This document shows positions 42,217 through 52,999 of a DNA stretch of 64,000 nt, piece after piece; the stretch's first letter is position 1, and every line of letters begins with the position of its first letter. Origin of the DNA: Bactericera cockerelli (lineage: Eukaryota > Arthropoda > Insecta > Hemiptera > Triozidae). Made by a program: the position numbers and the translations under genes. The stretch is taken from NCBI GenBank assembly GCA_024516035.1, contig CM044958.1, positions 4,110,574-4,174,573 on the forward strand, read 5' to 3'. The notes under the pieces were generated by a model. The model made no database searches. It worked only from the letters and a program-made list of their open reading frames with translations, and had not been told where the DNA came from.

Positions 42217-42535
42217 CTATAAAGTTTGTATATAAAGTTTTTTTTGTGGCTTTCCTATTATGGCTGGGTTCTCATTGATGAGCTCTTCCACCCTACCGAC
42301 GGAGAAGTGGCTCTTTACTCTAAAGTGGCTAAAGTGGCACTCAAGCTTCAAGTAACGTACCACTTCAGATTTGAATAAACTTAGGTTTTGTAAGTTTCTA
42401 ATTTCAGATGGCAACGAATTCCAAAGTCGGACTGTGCATATCTGGAAAGATTTTTCAAAAGATGTTGTGTGATGTAGAGGCATAGTTAAAAGTTTTGTTG
42501 CAACTGATCTTGTGCTATATATAAAGTCTGATTAT
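42217..42535 (-). pseudogene. Non-LTR polymerase C-terminal relic
   Basis: The minus strand reads MPLHHTTSFEKSFQICTVRL, WNSLPSEIRNLQNLSLFK and SEVVRYL. This is the SF...A..LWN.LP.EI......FK..L module also seen at 15765-16520. A type B SINE head sits directly downstream. Confidence 0.7.
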
Positions 42536-42616
42536 TATATTTATCCATTTATCTGATGTCATTGAAATACATACAATATTCTCTGACCAGTTATTCCATG
42601 TATCAACAAATCTAGT

Positions 42617-42975
42617 ATCTTCTTCTTCTTCTTTTACTCTGTCTTATCCCGCTCAAGCAGGGTCGACGTTGTTCAACCTCATGGTTGAGGTTGATTGGTT
42701 TTGGCACATTTTTTACGGCTGGATGCCCTTCCTAACGCCAACGATTCTATTTGATTTAACGTCCTGGGTTAGGACGGGGGTTTTACCCTCCATTCGCTGG
42801 GAATCGTACCAGCTACCCACATTAACCTCACCCAGCCTGGGTAGGGCCGGAAATGCCAGCCTCACGTGTTTGGATGGAACAGAATTTTCTTCGAAAAGTC
42901 TGCCCCAGCCGGGAGTTGAACTCGGGAACTCTGGACTACAGGCAGTAGTCACAACCATTACGCCACGGAGGCTGG
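42617..42975 (-). repeat. Core-bearing tRNA SINE (type F), copy 2, with (AGA)n tail
   Basis: This is the most complete copy: head GCCTCCGTGGCGTAATGGTT near 42975, core, tail GGAAGGGCATCCAGCCGTAA and a final GTCGACCCTGCTTGAGCGGG, ATAAGACAGAGTAAAAG then AAGAAGAAGAAG at 42617-42630. The GACCC...GGGATAAG...AAGAAG ending is the arrangement seen in RTE-type 3' tails. Confidence 0.8.
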
Positions 42976-43254
42976 CTTTCAACAAATCTAGTATAACTGT
43001 TTCAATTCTCATCATACTTTCCCATATGATATTGCATCAATCATCATTTCATTATTATATTTCTCAGAAATAAAAAAAAGGATTTATTCTTTGCTGTATG
43101 ATAATTCATTGCTCAACATTTACAGCAATGGTCTTGAAACCTCATATGTGAATTAAGGCTTAAACAAATACTTATAGAGATATTAAGGTAATTATTATTA
43201 TTACAAACATTAAAGTAATAATAATAATAATATCATATAACCATAGCCCAGCAC

Positions 43255-43483
43255 TCTCTTCTTTTACTCTGTCTTATCCATAAGCAGGTCGACGTTGTTC
43301 AACCTCATGGTTGAGGTTGGTTAGTTTTGGCACATTTTTACGGCTGGATGCCCTTCCTAACGCCAACGATTCTATTGGATTTAACATCCTGGATTAGGAC
43401 GGGGGTTTTACGCTCCATTTGCTGGGAATCGTACCAGCTACCCACATTAACCTTACCCAGCCTGGGTAGGGCCGGAAACCATA
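43255..43483 (-). repeat. Core-bearing tRNA SINE (type F), copy 3, head missing
   Basis: It carries the same tail and core as 42617-42975 but stops within the core at GGGCCGGAAAC (43483); the tRNA head is absent. Confidence 0.75.
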
Positions 43484-43879
43484 GCCTAGCACATAGGTAC
43501 TTAATAAGTAAATTAAGCTATGGTAAAGTTATGATTTAAGATTTGTCTTTGTCTTTTTTTATATTTATATTCTTTTCATGTATTCTAAAAAAAAAAATGT
43601 AAATAAATAAAAAAAAGTTGTTTGTTGAAGAAAAAAATACATATTTATACTTCCCCACTAGGAAATGAATCCCTCTGGATAACCAGACGGGTGACTGGTT
43701 CACTGAGCTCACCGGGCCAGAGCAGTCTAAAACGACCTTTGCAGGCTTAATTAACTGAAACCTCCTGAGCCAGTGTGATCCAGTTTCAATCAAATCCTGG
43801 AATTCTAGGGGGCCGAAATCTGTAACCTGTTTAAATATCTATGGCCCGAGTGCACAGTCACTAACAGCCTGATTAATCA

Positions 43880-44130
43880 AGTGATTAACTAAATAGTCAA
43901 GTGGTTAACGCGCTAGTCTGGTAGTCCAGGTAGCGTAGGGATTTGTTGGTTCGAATTCCACCCAGTGCACGATTTTTTCCTCATTAGTTAGGACATATGT
44001 TTTTATATGATTTTCTATATTTTTTCCTTTTTTTGTATATATTGTTTCTATTTTTTCTTTGTTAAAATAATTATTTGTATTTGTACATGTCTTTTTATAA
44101 GTAATATTTTAATAGTGTTTAATAATAATA
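43880..44130 (+). repeat. Type E SINE head joined to a 3'-UTR-like repeat
   Basis: TAGTCAAGTGGTTAACGCGC, GGTAGTCCAGGTAGCGTAGG and TTGGTTCGAATTCCACCC form the head; then TTAGGACATATGTTTTTATA runs into the AT-rich sequence related to 17290-17360 and 18347-18450. Confidence 0.55.
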
Positions 44131-44219
44131 ATTGATTTAATCTGTTCATTGGCAAATATGCACTTGGGCCTAGGATTTGTTAATCTAAGCCACCAGCTGA
44201 TATAATTAATAATAAAAAT

Positions 44220-44585
44220 AACACTCTTTAAAGTCTGGCTGGGGGACTATAAACAGGGAGTAGATCAACAGTCTGGCTGGGAGACAATAAAAAGAAAATA
44301 GACCAGCAGTTTGGCTGGGGGACTATAAACAGGGAGTAGACTAGTATTCTGGCTGGGGGATTAGCAGTCTGGCTGGGGAATTATAAACAGGGAGTAGACA
44401 AGCAAGTCTGGCTGGGGGACTATAAACAGGGAGTAGACCAGCATTGGATTGATTCTGGGGGCCCTTGTCAATTATAGCCTCCTTGTAAAAACAGTGGTAG
44501 AAGTGCTGAGTCATTCCTCCACTGTCTGGCTACCATCGTTCACGATGATCGTTCACGCACCCTATGATCATGATGAAAGATGAAA
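44220..44585 (+). repeat. Minisatellite-bearing element, copy 2 (inverted relative to copy 1)
   Basis: GTCTGGCTGGGGGACTATAA, ACAGGGAGTAGACCAGC repeated about six times with length variation, then TTCTGGGGGCCCTTGTCAAT and GAGTCATTCCTCCACTGTCT and the ACGATG/CCTATGATCATGATG end. This is the reverse complement of 2400-2790. Confidence 0.8.
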
Positions 44586-45434
44586 GGGAGGTAACGAGTA
44601 GGCGAGGTTAATGCTCAAAGCATTTTCTACCACCTAATCCTCAGGGTCTTATTATTATGTGGTCACATAATTGCGATGGGATTAGTTGAAATTTCCACTG
44701 GAGCCCCTCTAGAACCTTTTTTATTATTTTAGACTGGTTGGAGTTCCATAAGAGAAGCACCAATTATCACACCAACCTTTACTTAGATCTATTATGACCA
44801 GTTGATTCTAATTGATTTAACGTCCTGATTTGAAGTAGTCATCAGGACGGGGGTTTTACCCTCCATTCACTGGGAATCGTACCAGCTACCCACATTAACC
44901 ATTAACCACTAGAGGGTTACTCTAATCCTGTTTCGTAATTCTTGACTAAGAGCAAAAGCAGGATACAAGAAATCCGTAAATCAGTTCCTATTTTTTTGTT
45001 TTTGTTTTTTTTTTTTTTTTTTTCTTTCTTAATGGTTGGATAGAAAACTGGCAAGCCCAGATATGAAAAATTCTACTTAATGAAGTTTTTCAATAAGTTA
45101 CACGTATACGTAATTATTTTCCATTGTTTCAGCAAAAAAAACGCTCGAGTTGGGAGCCGCTAATATCCCGACAGCACGCAACGGGCAGGTGTGGCCACTA
45201 AATTATTTACGACGACAGCAAGTGGTTAAAGTGGTAGTTAGGACTTGGAAGAATCTAGGTTACCGGTACGCTAACCATTCACTGCTGGATGAGTGTTTCA
45301 CAGACTTTTTTAAATGCGAATATGTATTTTAAAAGAGGCCTGAAACTCTTTAAAAGAGGCCTGTAATCAAACAAGCCAAACAGCAGCTATACTGATGTAG
45401 ACGCTTGTAATCTATATTGTAGCTTACTGATCCA

Positions 45435-45645
45435 TGAGGTTATAATAATAATAATAATAATATCGCCTTATTTATACTGCCCGATTAAGACTACTAAAGT
45501 CCCATTATTCCAGCAGTAAGCCCAAGACATATTATTATGTGGTAAAAATCCCAAACGGGAGGATAATTTGTCATGTCCCGGTTGGGTTTCGAACCCACGA
45601 CCTCTGGAAACTTTGGATTCACAGAGTGGAGCTACCGGGACAGAC
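45435..45645 (-). repeat. tRNA-headed SINE (type C)
   Basis: (AAT)n at the left, then (on plus) CGCCTTATTTATACTGCCCG, CCCAAACGGGAGGATAATTT, GTCATGTCCCGGTTGGGTTT and CGAACCCACGAC. The head is partly deleted near 45625. Confidence 0.7.
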
Positions 45646-45844
45646 ATTAGTAGTATAAGTACATCGTTGATTTGTACTTTTTCATTTGTTATGAGGTCCA
45701 CCACATTAATGAATGTTTCGTTGCATACTATGTTGAGATGTGTGTTTTTTACAATACTGTGCAGAAAAACCAGACTCGAGACTTGTACCTGTTTATTTTT
45801 TATGCACTTTATAACATCAGACTACAATATGTATTAATAATACC

Positions 45845-46290
45845 AGACTACTCTTATGTATGTATATGTATATAGAATTGTTTATAAGTACCCAAGACAT
45901 TTATCAGACTACTCTATGTATATAGAATTGTTTATAAGTAACCAAGACATTTACATGTAAGTACCTAATCTCTTTGCACGCTAAATACCTATTAATTTCT
46001 TATGAGGCCCATTTATGTCTATTCATTGTACGTTATGTATTGTTATGGTGCGTTCATACGAATACAATGCTCTGTTTGTAGAACAAACACATGTATAATT
46101 GTATATATGTACATCCATATTTGTCTATTAATTTCAACTGTATCTTTTGATGTGCGTTTATACGATTACAATTCTCTGTTTGTAGAAAAACACATGTATA
46201 ATTGTACATAATAATTATATATTTCCATTTGTATATTAATTTCAACTGTGTCCTTTGATGTGCGTTTGTACAATACACTGCAATACTAGC
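45845..46290 (+). repeat. Two adjacent tandem duplications
   Basis: Repeat 1: ATGTATATAGAATTGTTTAT with AAGACATTTA, twice (about 45860 and 45915). Repeat 2, unit about 105 bp: GTGCGTT-ATACGA-TACAAT, CTCTGTTTGTAGAA and ATTAATTTCAACTGT, starting at 46048, 46152 and (partial) 46259. Confidence 0.7.
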
Positions 46291-46679
46291 TCTAGACCAG
46301 TGATCAGATCTGACTACCTACTGTATTGTTTATTTGTGCCCAAGGCGTTCACATGCACGTACTTTCACGGAAATATGCCTGTATTGTTCCTATTTCTCCT
46401 ACATAATGGGACTCCTTGTCTCGAGCCGACAGTCGAAATAAAGCACTACTATTGCCTACAGTCTAAATAAAGTGTCTTCTCACTTTCATTTCTGACTCAT
46501 GCAAAAAACACTCTCCTACATGCACCACATGCAGAGTGCAGAATAATTATGAGCACGTCATAATACGTTCATCAGATCTACATGAGCACTTTCTCCGAAT
46601 AATAGGTACGAGAGTCTTGGGTGCTGGTCACTTATACTTTGCTTCTCAATGACCAGAGATTGTCCAATAGCCAATAGTC

Positions 46680-46925
46680 AGGGTGAGGTGGTAGAAAATG
46701 CTTTGAGCATTAACCTCGCCTGGTGGATGCCTTCCACTAAAGAGAATTATTAAGTCCAATCTAAGTTTTTAAAAGTTTTAAAGTTATCATATTTGTGTTA
46801 ATCACTTACGTGATATCACAACTACTCAAACTCGCCTTACTAAATCCACGCTGAAACCGTGACTTGAACCACCGACCTCCAGGTTACAAGTCCATCGCCT
46901 TACCGTTCAAGCTACTGAGGTCGGT
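46680..46925. repeat. Type E SINE tail (+) and type D SINE (-)
   Basis: 46680-46755: GGTGGTAGAAAATGCTTTGA and TGGTGGATGCCTTCCACTAA. 46770-46925: minus-strand type D element with ACCTGGAGGTCGGTGGTTCA in its head. Confidence 0.65.
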
Positions 46926-47459
46926 ATTCTAAAGAGGATTACAGCAAGACATGCTATAAAATAAGTCATTAAAAGTTCAAATACCTACTAACAGCAACAT
47001 GAGTAAGAAAAGCGGTTTTTTTTAAATAAAAAAAAAGCTGATTGCTTCAGAGATTTCTTCAATTTGTAGCAATAAGCGGTTTATTTTAATTGAACGAAAA
47101 GCCTGAACGAGACCGAACAGCCAGCTATGGTCAACCAAAATTTGAAGAATAAAAAAAAGTAATTTTTGGAACTCCCGTCCTGTCCTGTCTGTATACCTCA
47201 AGTCAGGACGTTAAAACCGAAAAGAAGCACTAGACATGAAAGGAGCCTAGACATTGGATCTGGGCGTCCATATAATACTCTCACCACCGTGATTTAGATA
47301 TCAATACCTATCTCACGGACACGAAATTACGAGTATTATTATAGAAATTTTGAACCAGCAACTTCCAGGTTACCAGACCGACAGCAACCGGCTTCACCAC
47401 TGAGCTAGCAAGACAGGCAGACAGAGAGCAAGGGAACGAGGGAAGATATTTTGTGACAG

Positions 47460-47915
47460 TGGTGAGTAAGTTATCACATTTGTGTAAATCACTTTTGTGC
47501 TATCACAACTACTCTACTAATGCTTTTTCTTTGTGTTATTATGTCACAATTTTTAGTGAGCGCAGAATCATAGGACTTTACCACTTTAATTTACAATATC
47601 TTGTATTATTTTTTTGCCTAAGATTCTGCCACTGGTCGCTGCTTCACATTAAAGCAGCTACTCATTTTTCCTCACGAGGTATGAGTGGACCCCGAACATC
47701 CAAGTACAGAGCAGAAAAAATTCTCCCCCGCTGGGAATCGAACCCAGGTCACCATGTGTGCAATGCCTAGCGCGCTAACTCGCTCTGCCACAGTGACTAT
47801 CACAACTACTCAAACTCGTTTCACTAAATCTACGCTGAAACCGGGACTTGGACCACCGATCTCCAGGTTACAAGTCCGCCGCCTTATCCATCAAGTTACT
47901 GAGGCCGGTGACAAT
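47460..47915 (-). repeat. Type D SINE split by a type A SINE, 15-bp duplication
   Basis: The type D sequence is broken at 47514. CTATCACAACTACTC occurs at 47500-47514 and again at 47797-47811, flanking a type A element (47515-47796, minus; head GTTAGCGCGCTAGGCATTGC). This is a clean retroposition target duplication. Confidence 0.85.
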
Positions 47916-48132
47916 GATGAGCATGTTGCATACAGGTGGATAGATCACAATGGCTGTGGGGAATAGTATTAGTCACTATGGAAATAGAGCAACACCTACA
48001 CGGCTTCTCATAGATCATCTCTCTCGTTTTAACATAATAGCATAGGTAAAATAATAGACTAGCTATTATGCAAATAGTTTCTACACCTAGCTAGGGTATA
48101 CAGATACACTGTATTGTATAGTGTATACAGAC

Positions 48133-48630
48133 TATACAGGGTGGGGCAAAAGCCTGGAAACCCCAGAATATCTTTGGAAGGACTTACTGAGTAAGATTGA
48201 AATTTTGCACGGTAAACAGGGGTACTAAAACCTTCTTTTAGGGTGGGGCCAATTTTTCGTTCCGCCCCCCATGTTAGGGCCAGGGGGAGTAGGCTATTAT
48301 TAAAAAATAAAAATAAAATACTAACCCCCCTCTTGCAATATTTTTCCTTTTTAAAGTCCTTAAATCCTAATTAATACTTTGTTACAAATTTCATCTTTAA
48401 TTTTATCATTTACAATATTCAAATGGACGTTCGTATTTAAAAAAATGAACCGGGCCGCGACTTTAAGGCCAGCCCAAATAAGTGACCTAAATGAACCAGT
48501 ACACCCGGTATTATTATTATTACTTAAAAGGTTTTAATACCCTGGTTTACCATGCACATTTTCAAGACTCAGTAGGCCTTTCCAAAAATATTCAGGGGTT
48601 TCCAGACTTTGGCCCCACCCTGATTGTCTC
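48133..48630. mobile_element. TIR element, 'GGGTGGGGCAAAAGCCTGGA' family
   Basis: The left end GGGTGGGGCAAAAGCCTGGA, ATCTTTGGAAGGACTTACTG and ATTTTGCACGGTAAACAGGG is inverted at the right (GGGTGGGGCCAAAGTCTGGA, TATTTTTGGAAAGGCCTACT). Arms are about 100 bp. No coding capacity. A relative lies at 38730-39115. Confidence 0.75.
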
Positions 48631-48843
48631 ATTTGCCCACTCACTCACACAAATGATGTTGCTGTACTAGGTACATCGTACATCTCAAGCTATATTTTTT
48701 AAAAAAGACTTGTTCTCAATTGTTCAATCTAATATGTAGGATAAAATGAGTTCAATCACTTGATCTAATACATTTAACATAAGCTCTCCTCGCACCCACT
48801 TGCTTTAAAAAATTCAGGACGAAAGTAATAGGAATGTGTTAAT

Positions 48844-48875
<32 letters not shown>

Positions 48876-48884
48876 CCTTTCTTT

Positions 48885-49295
48885 TTCTTCTTCTTTGATG
48901 TTGCTTTCAATTGCATGGTCATTTCTATGACGGAGGTGTTCAGCAGCATTTGCAGGAAATTCACAAACCTGCTACCAACATTAACCTCATGCAGCCTGGG
49001 TTGGGCCCATGGGAAACCATGGTAATTCAACCTTTTTTTGTCCCACTCTTTCCTAGGGGATAACTCAAATTCCAAGGAATGTAATTATCTAAATAAGACA
49101 CCAAGACTGCTAATCTAAATCCTTATTCGTCGAAAATTTGACCTACCCAGTTTTTCATTTTAATTTGGGTTTAATGTTTTCAATTGCATGGTCATATTAC
49201 AATAGAGGTGTTACCCTCCATTTCAAGGAAGATAACAAACCTGCTACCCACATTAACCTCACACAGCCTGGGTTGGGACAGAATGCCAGCATCAG
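48885..49295 (-). repeat. Two 5S/core-type SINE 3' halves
   Basis: 48895-49020 and 49165-49294 each read (minus) GGCTG-GTGAGGTTAATGT, GGTAGCAGGTTTGT and CATGCAATTGAAA. The second is interrupted by the small insertion at 49295-49427. Confidence 0.55.
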
Positions 49296-49427
49296 AAGAC
49301 TTAAGAGAGAAAAACTGGAGAAAAGAGGACGCACTAAATAGAAAGATATGGAATGAAATGATTCATGGAACAAAAATGCCGACCCCAAGTAGGTTTGGGA
49401 AAAGGCAAAGTGAAAGAAGAAGAAGAA
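49295..49427 (+). mobile_element. 5'-truncated RTE-like LINE insertion
   Basis: A 133-bp insert is flanked by GCCAGCATCA (49285-49294 and 49428-49437). It encodes the end of a polymerase-like frame (NWRKEDALNRKIWNEMIHGT then KMPTPSRFGKRQSERRRR) and ends in (AGA)n. The R-x-x-W-x-x-x-I/V ... R..ADP-like end and trinucleotide tail fit the RTE clade. Confidence 0.65.
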
Positions 49428-49749
49428 GCCAGCATCACATAGAAGGTGATCTGACAAGAACTGGTCCACTCCATGTGCAATTAATGTTGATTGTATCAAC
49501 ATTCATACAATGTTGAAAACTATTCCAAGGCAATCTTTCTATTGTAGTGCCAAGCAAATACAAATATACCTCTGTGGACTTAAGTTTATATTTCACATAA
49601 GGGTTGTGTGGAAGAGATTGCCACAGGCAATAACCCCGCCCTTTAGGCAGGACATTAACTTCATTCTCAAATTTTTGTTCTTGTATCTTTGCTCAATTTT
49701 CTTGTTTTTTCTTTATAATTTCATTGTATTTTAATGTACATATATATTT

Positions 49750-50000
49750 GAGGAGCTTTTTTTTCAGACCGTGATTAGTCCAAAATTGGAAAAAAATGAG
49801 TTACCTACACCAAATTGTTCGTCTTGGAAAGCTTAATTTGAAAATAAAATAAATATCTATCAAACCGTGATATATCCCACATTAAATCTCCATTGAAAAA
49901 AGAGTTTTTTTTCAGAACGTGTTTAGTCCACCAAGTACTGTCTATCATACCGTGATTAGTCCCAACAACCAATCAGAACTCTCTATTATTTCAAGGTCAC
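49750..50000. repeat. Repeat with four ACCGTGATTAGTCC-type motifs
   Basis: CAGACCGTGATTAGTCCAAA (49768), CAAACCGTGATATATCCCAC (49861), CAGAACGTGTTTAGTCCACC (49912) and CATACCGTGATTAGTCCCAA (49948). Two are preceded by TTTTTTTTCAG. There is no clear boundary; nature unknown. Confidence 0.5.
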
Positions 50001-50608
50001 GCGATGTAAAGAAACACTACAAACAGTCTTTCAATATTTTTTTTTTTTTGTTCTTATCAGTTAGTTCCTCACGTAAGTAATTTGTGAATGTCTGGAAGAT
50101 GAAGTAGTACTAAAAGTTTAATTTTTGGTCTATCCTCATACGGACTCTGTATTTTTTTCTGATTTGTGTTAATCTGATTATCATAATAGAAGTCTGGACA
50201 GATAGGTAGTCATAATAATATAAGGATGAGCTCAAACTTGAGACCACCGGCTTGGGAGTCCATCGCTTTACCAACAGTGTTACAAAAAATATTACAGTAA
50301 AATACAATGAGTATTTTACTGTAATATTTTTTGTTCTACCCAATAAAGCTTACTATAGTAATAATAAGAATTGTTTTAAATTTGGAAATGTAAGTTGAGA
50401 CTCTAAACTTGTCTTGATTTTGTGTATTCATTTTTCCCTTAATAGTCTACTCTCATCATGCCTGAGAAGTACAAGGCAGCTGGCAGAATCATGGGTGATG
50501 TGTGGGTGCTGGGATGACCATGAGGTAGACATCTTGAACTCATTAATATGCAACTCTTGTGATTCAATACAATAATTAAACATGCAACACAATAGTACAC
50601 AAGTACCT

Positions 50609-50721
50609 ACTAATGGAACAGTAAGGAAAGTTTGCAAAATAAAAATAAACTTATTATAAGTTATAAGTACTTATTATAAGTTTATTTTTATTTTACAAAC
50701 TTTCCTTACTGTTCCATTAGT
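50609..50721. repeat. Near-perfect 113-bp palindrome
   Basis: The left arm ACTAATGGAACAGTAAGGAA, AGTTTGCAAAATAAAAATAA, ACTTATTATAAG is matched by its reverse complement to 50721, with about one mismatch (TTTGCAAA against TTTACAAA) and a loop near TTATAAGTAC. Confidence 0.85.
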
Positions 50722-50799
50722 TATATTATAATAATATAATAATAATAATAATATCTAAATGATCTTAATATATGTATACAAAATTAAATGTTATAAAAG

Positions 50800-50945
50800 T
50801 TATCATATATATGTGTTAATCACTTTTGCAATGTCACATCTACTCAAACTTGCTTTGCTAAATCTTTGCTGAAACCGGAACTTGAACCACCAACCTCCAG
50901 GTTACAAGTCTGCCACCTAATCGATCAAGCTACTGAGGTTGGTCT
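50800..50945 (-). repeat. tRNA-headed SINE (type D)
   Basis: The minus-strand head has ACCTGGAGGTTGGTGGTTCA; the 3' end runs GATTAACACATATATATGAT. Confidence 0.65.
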
Positions 50946-51315
50946 ACTAAATGTTATACCTATAAAAAGAATAAAATTGAAATTACTAACCTTTTTAGCA
51001 TGTCATTGGGAAAATGCCATTTTAATTCTCAGCTAATAATCCAACTAGATACAATCCCTTGAGAATGTTGAAACACTTCTTGGATATCAGAATTGATTGC
51101 AATTAGATTTTTATTTTATCTATATATTTAGTTTACCACATTGACTGATTATTTATTTGTTGTTAAATAAATCACTTTCAATTAAGTAAATAATATTATG
51201 ATTTGGAGAGAAATTTGGTTATAGTTAGTTATATCTTCACTTGAAACTTGCTAATAGTTTGTGGTGCTTGTTCAACTTTAACAGTGTATGTGACTTTGAA
51301 AAGAAAAGTTCAGGA

Positions 51316-51520
51316 AAACCAAATTATATTATGTTTCTAATGCTTGTACCAATAATTACTTGAATAAATACAAAAGTTCTTGTAAATTATATTATGCTTG
51401 TAATGCTTGTACCAATAATAACTTCAATAAATACAAAAGTTCTTGTAAATTATATTTTGCTTGTAATGCTTGTACCAATAATTACTTGAATAACTACACA
51501 AGTTCTTGTAAGATTGCTGG
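51316..51520 (+). repeat. 63-bp tandem repeat, three units, open in frame
   Basis: AAGTTCTTGTAA starts at 51374, 51437 and 51500, exactly 63 bp (21 codons) apart, with TAATGCTTGTACCAATAAT in each unit. One plus-strand frame is open throughout and gives repeated YKSSCKLYYACNACTNNNFN. There is no sign of a surrounding gene. Confidence 0.7.
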
Positions 51521-51832
51521 GTTAATAATTTACATTAGAGGGCAAACGTAATATTGTAACTTTTGTTCAAGAAGAGGTACACGTATCAAAACTGTCAAAA
51601 CAAACTGTTGTAATATGCAAAATCTCTACTTTTAGTAAGTGTACTTATGATAGTTCATGCTTACTCAAAAACTTCATAATTCACTTACAACACAAATAAA
51701 ATGGAAGGAATGAAGTTGTACATTTTTACACCCTGAACTGAGTGAAAATCAAAAAATTGCCTTCAGTGTGTTTGGATTCAGGTGCACAAAATCTATTAAA
51801 CAACATACCAAATAAGTCCATTTTGAGCTCTC

Positions 51833-51856
51833 AACACACACACACACACACACACA
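51833..51856 (+). repeat. (CA)n microsatellite
   Basis: About 12 CA units. Confidence 0.9.
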
Positions 51857-52150
51857 GCCCGAGTTGGACCAATATACCAGCTTCATGATGTTTTCACCTC
51901 ACAGGACATTGCCTAACTTTGGTGATCCTACAAGAATCAGTTCATTGCACAAATTCAATGCAGAATTGACACAGACAATTTTATTATTGAAGAATAAATA
52001 TTAATACTGACCCAGCAGCCTTTTAATCATTTCTTTCTTATGATCTTTTCTTTTTTGAGGTTTAACTTAGCTTTCAACTGCACGGTCATACAACAGACTA
52101 CACTGGTTTTGATTTAATGTACTTATTTTTTTATTTTTTTAAATATTTAT

Positions 52151-52265
52151 TTAACACTTAGACGACCGGGTGTACCACCGGTGGTACACGGGGTCAGTAT
52201 AGCCGCATTATTGCCAGTCCCACAAGAGAATTCACAAAAAACCATGCCGGTGATCTAAGTATTAA
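52151..52265. mobile_element. Short TTAA-flanked MITE
   Basis: TTAA at 52151-52154 and 52262-52265. Left CACTTAGACGACCGG and right (reverse complement) TACTTAGATCACCGG. The inner dyad GTGTACCACCGGTGGTACAC is a perfect 20-bp palindrome (52171-52190). Confidence 0.7.
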
Positions 52266-52999
52266 AGAGAGGTCTGTAACATTCAGACTCCTTGCCCCCA
52301 ATGTACTTATTTAATTGAGAAGGGCTCAAAGAAAGGTTGCTCCAATACCTGTTATGTGTTGCTAACGGGAACAGGCTCTAAGGCTGCACTAACAATTTTG
52401 CATTTTAGCCAGTTGTCAGTTGGGCTGATTTAGTTCAAATTTGAGATAAAAACCAGAGATACCTGGATAAGAGTTATAATAACAAGGATTTGAGTGACAA
52501 AATAATAAGCAATGCCATTTGAAAATTAATTACACTATGTACCTAGAACTTACAAGGGATGGATTTGATGACTCCCTGGACTTGAAATGTTGCAAAATTT
52601 ACAACAAAAAACACAATAATCACAACAAACACTCTAAATTATTATGAAGTATAAAATAATTATTTTAATTAATTACTGACAAGTATCAATTAACGGGTAG
52701 TTTATCTCACTCATTATACAAACTTGAAACAACTTCTTCTGAAGGGATTAACAACCGATGGGTCAAAAGATTGTTCTAGTAAAATTTATCATTTATACCT
52801 TACTTAGCTTTGGAAAAAAAAGAGATTAATAAATGCCTGAAAATTTGAAAAGTTAGAAAAACAGTGTACACAAGTATCCTATGCTTTACCTTCTAGAAAT
52901 GAAAATGAGCGATATACTATCACCTTGAATCTTGTGGAAAAACTAAACTAAAAAAAAAATTAATGTTTTTAAATTTATTTTTTTGCTTCAACAAAATAC

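Noticed and set aside
45150..45332. Open frame beginning MGAANIPTARNGQVWPLNYL
   Set aside because: It overlaps tRNA-like and type B SINE fragments (GTGGTTAAAGTGG, GAGTGTTTCACAG), so is probably chance.
50430..50530. Possible small exon: MPEKYKAAGRIMGDVW after an AG acceptor-like site at about 50446
   Set aside because: The frame ends quickly, the donor is poor and no family was recognised.
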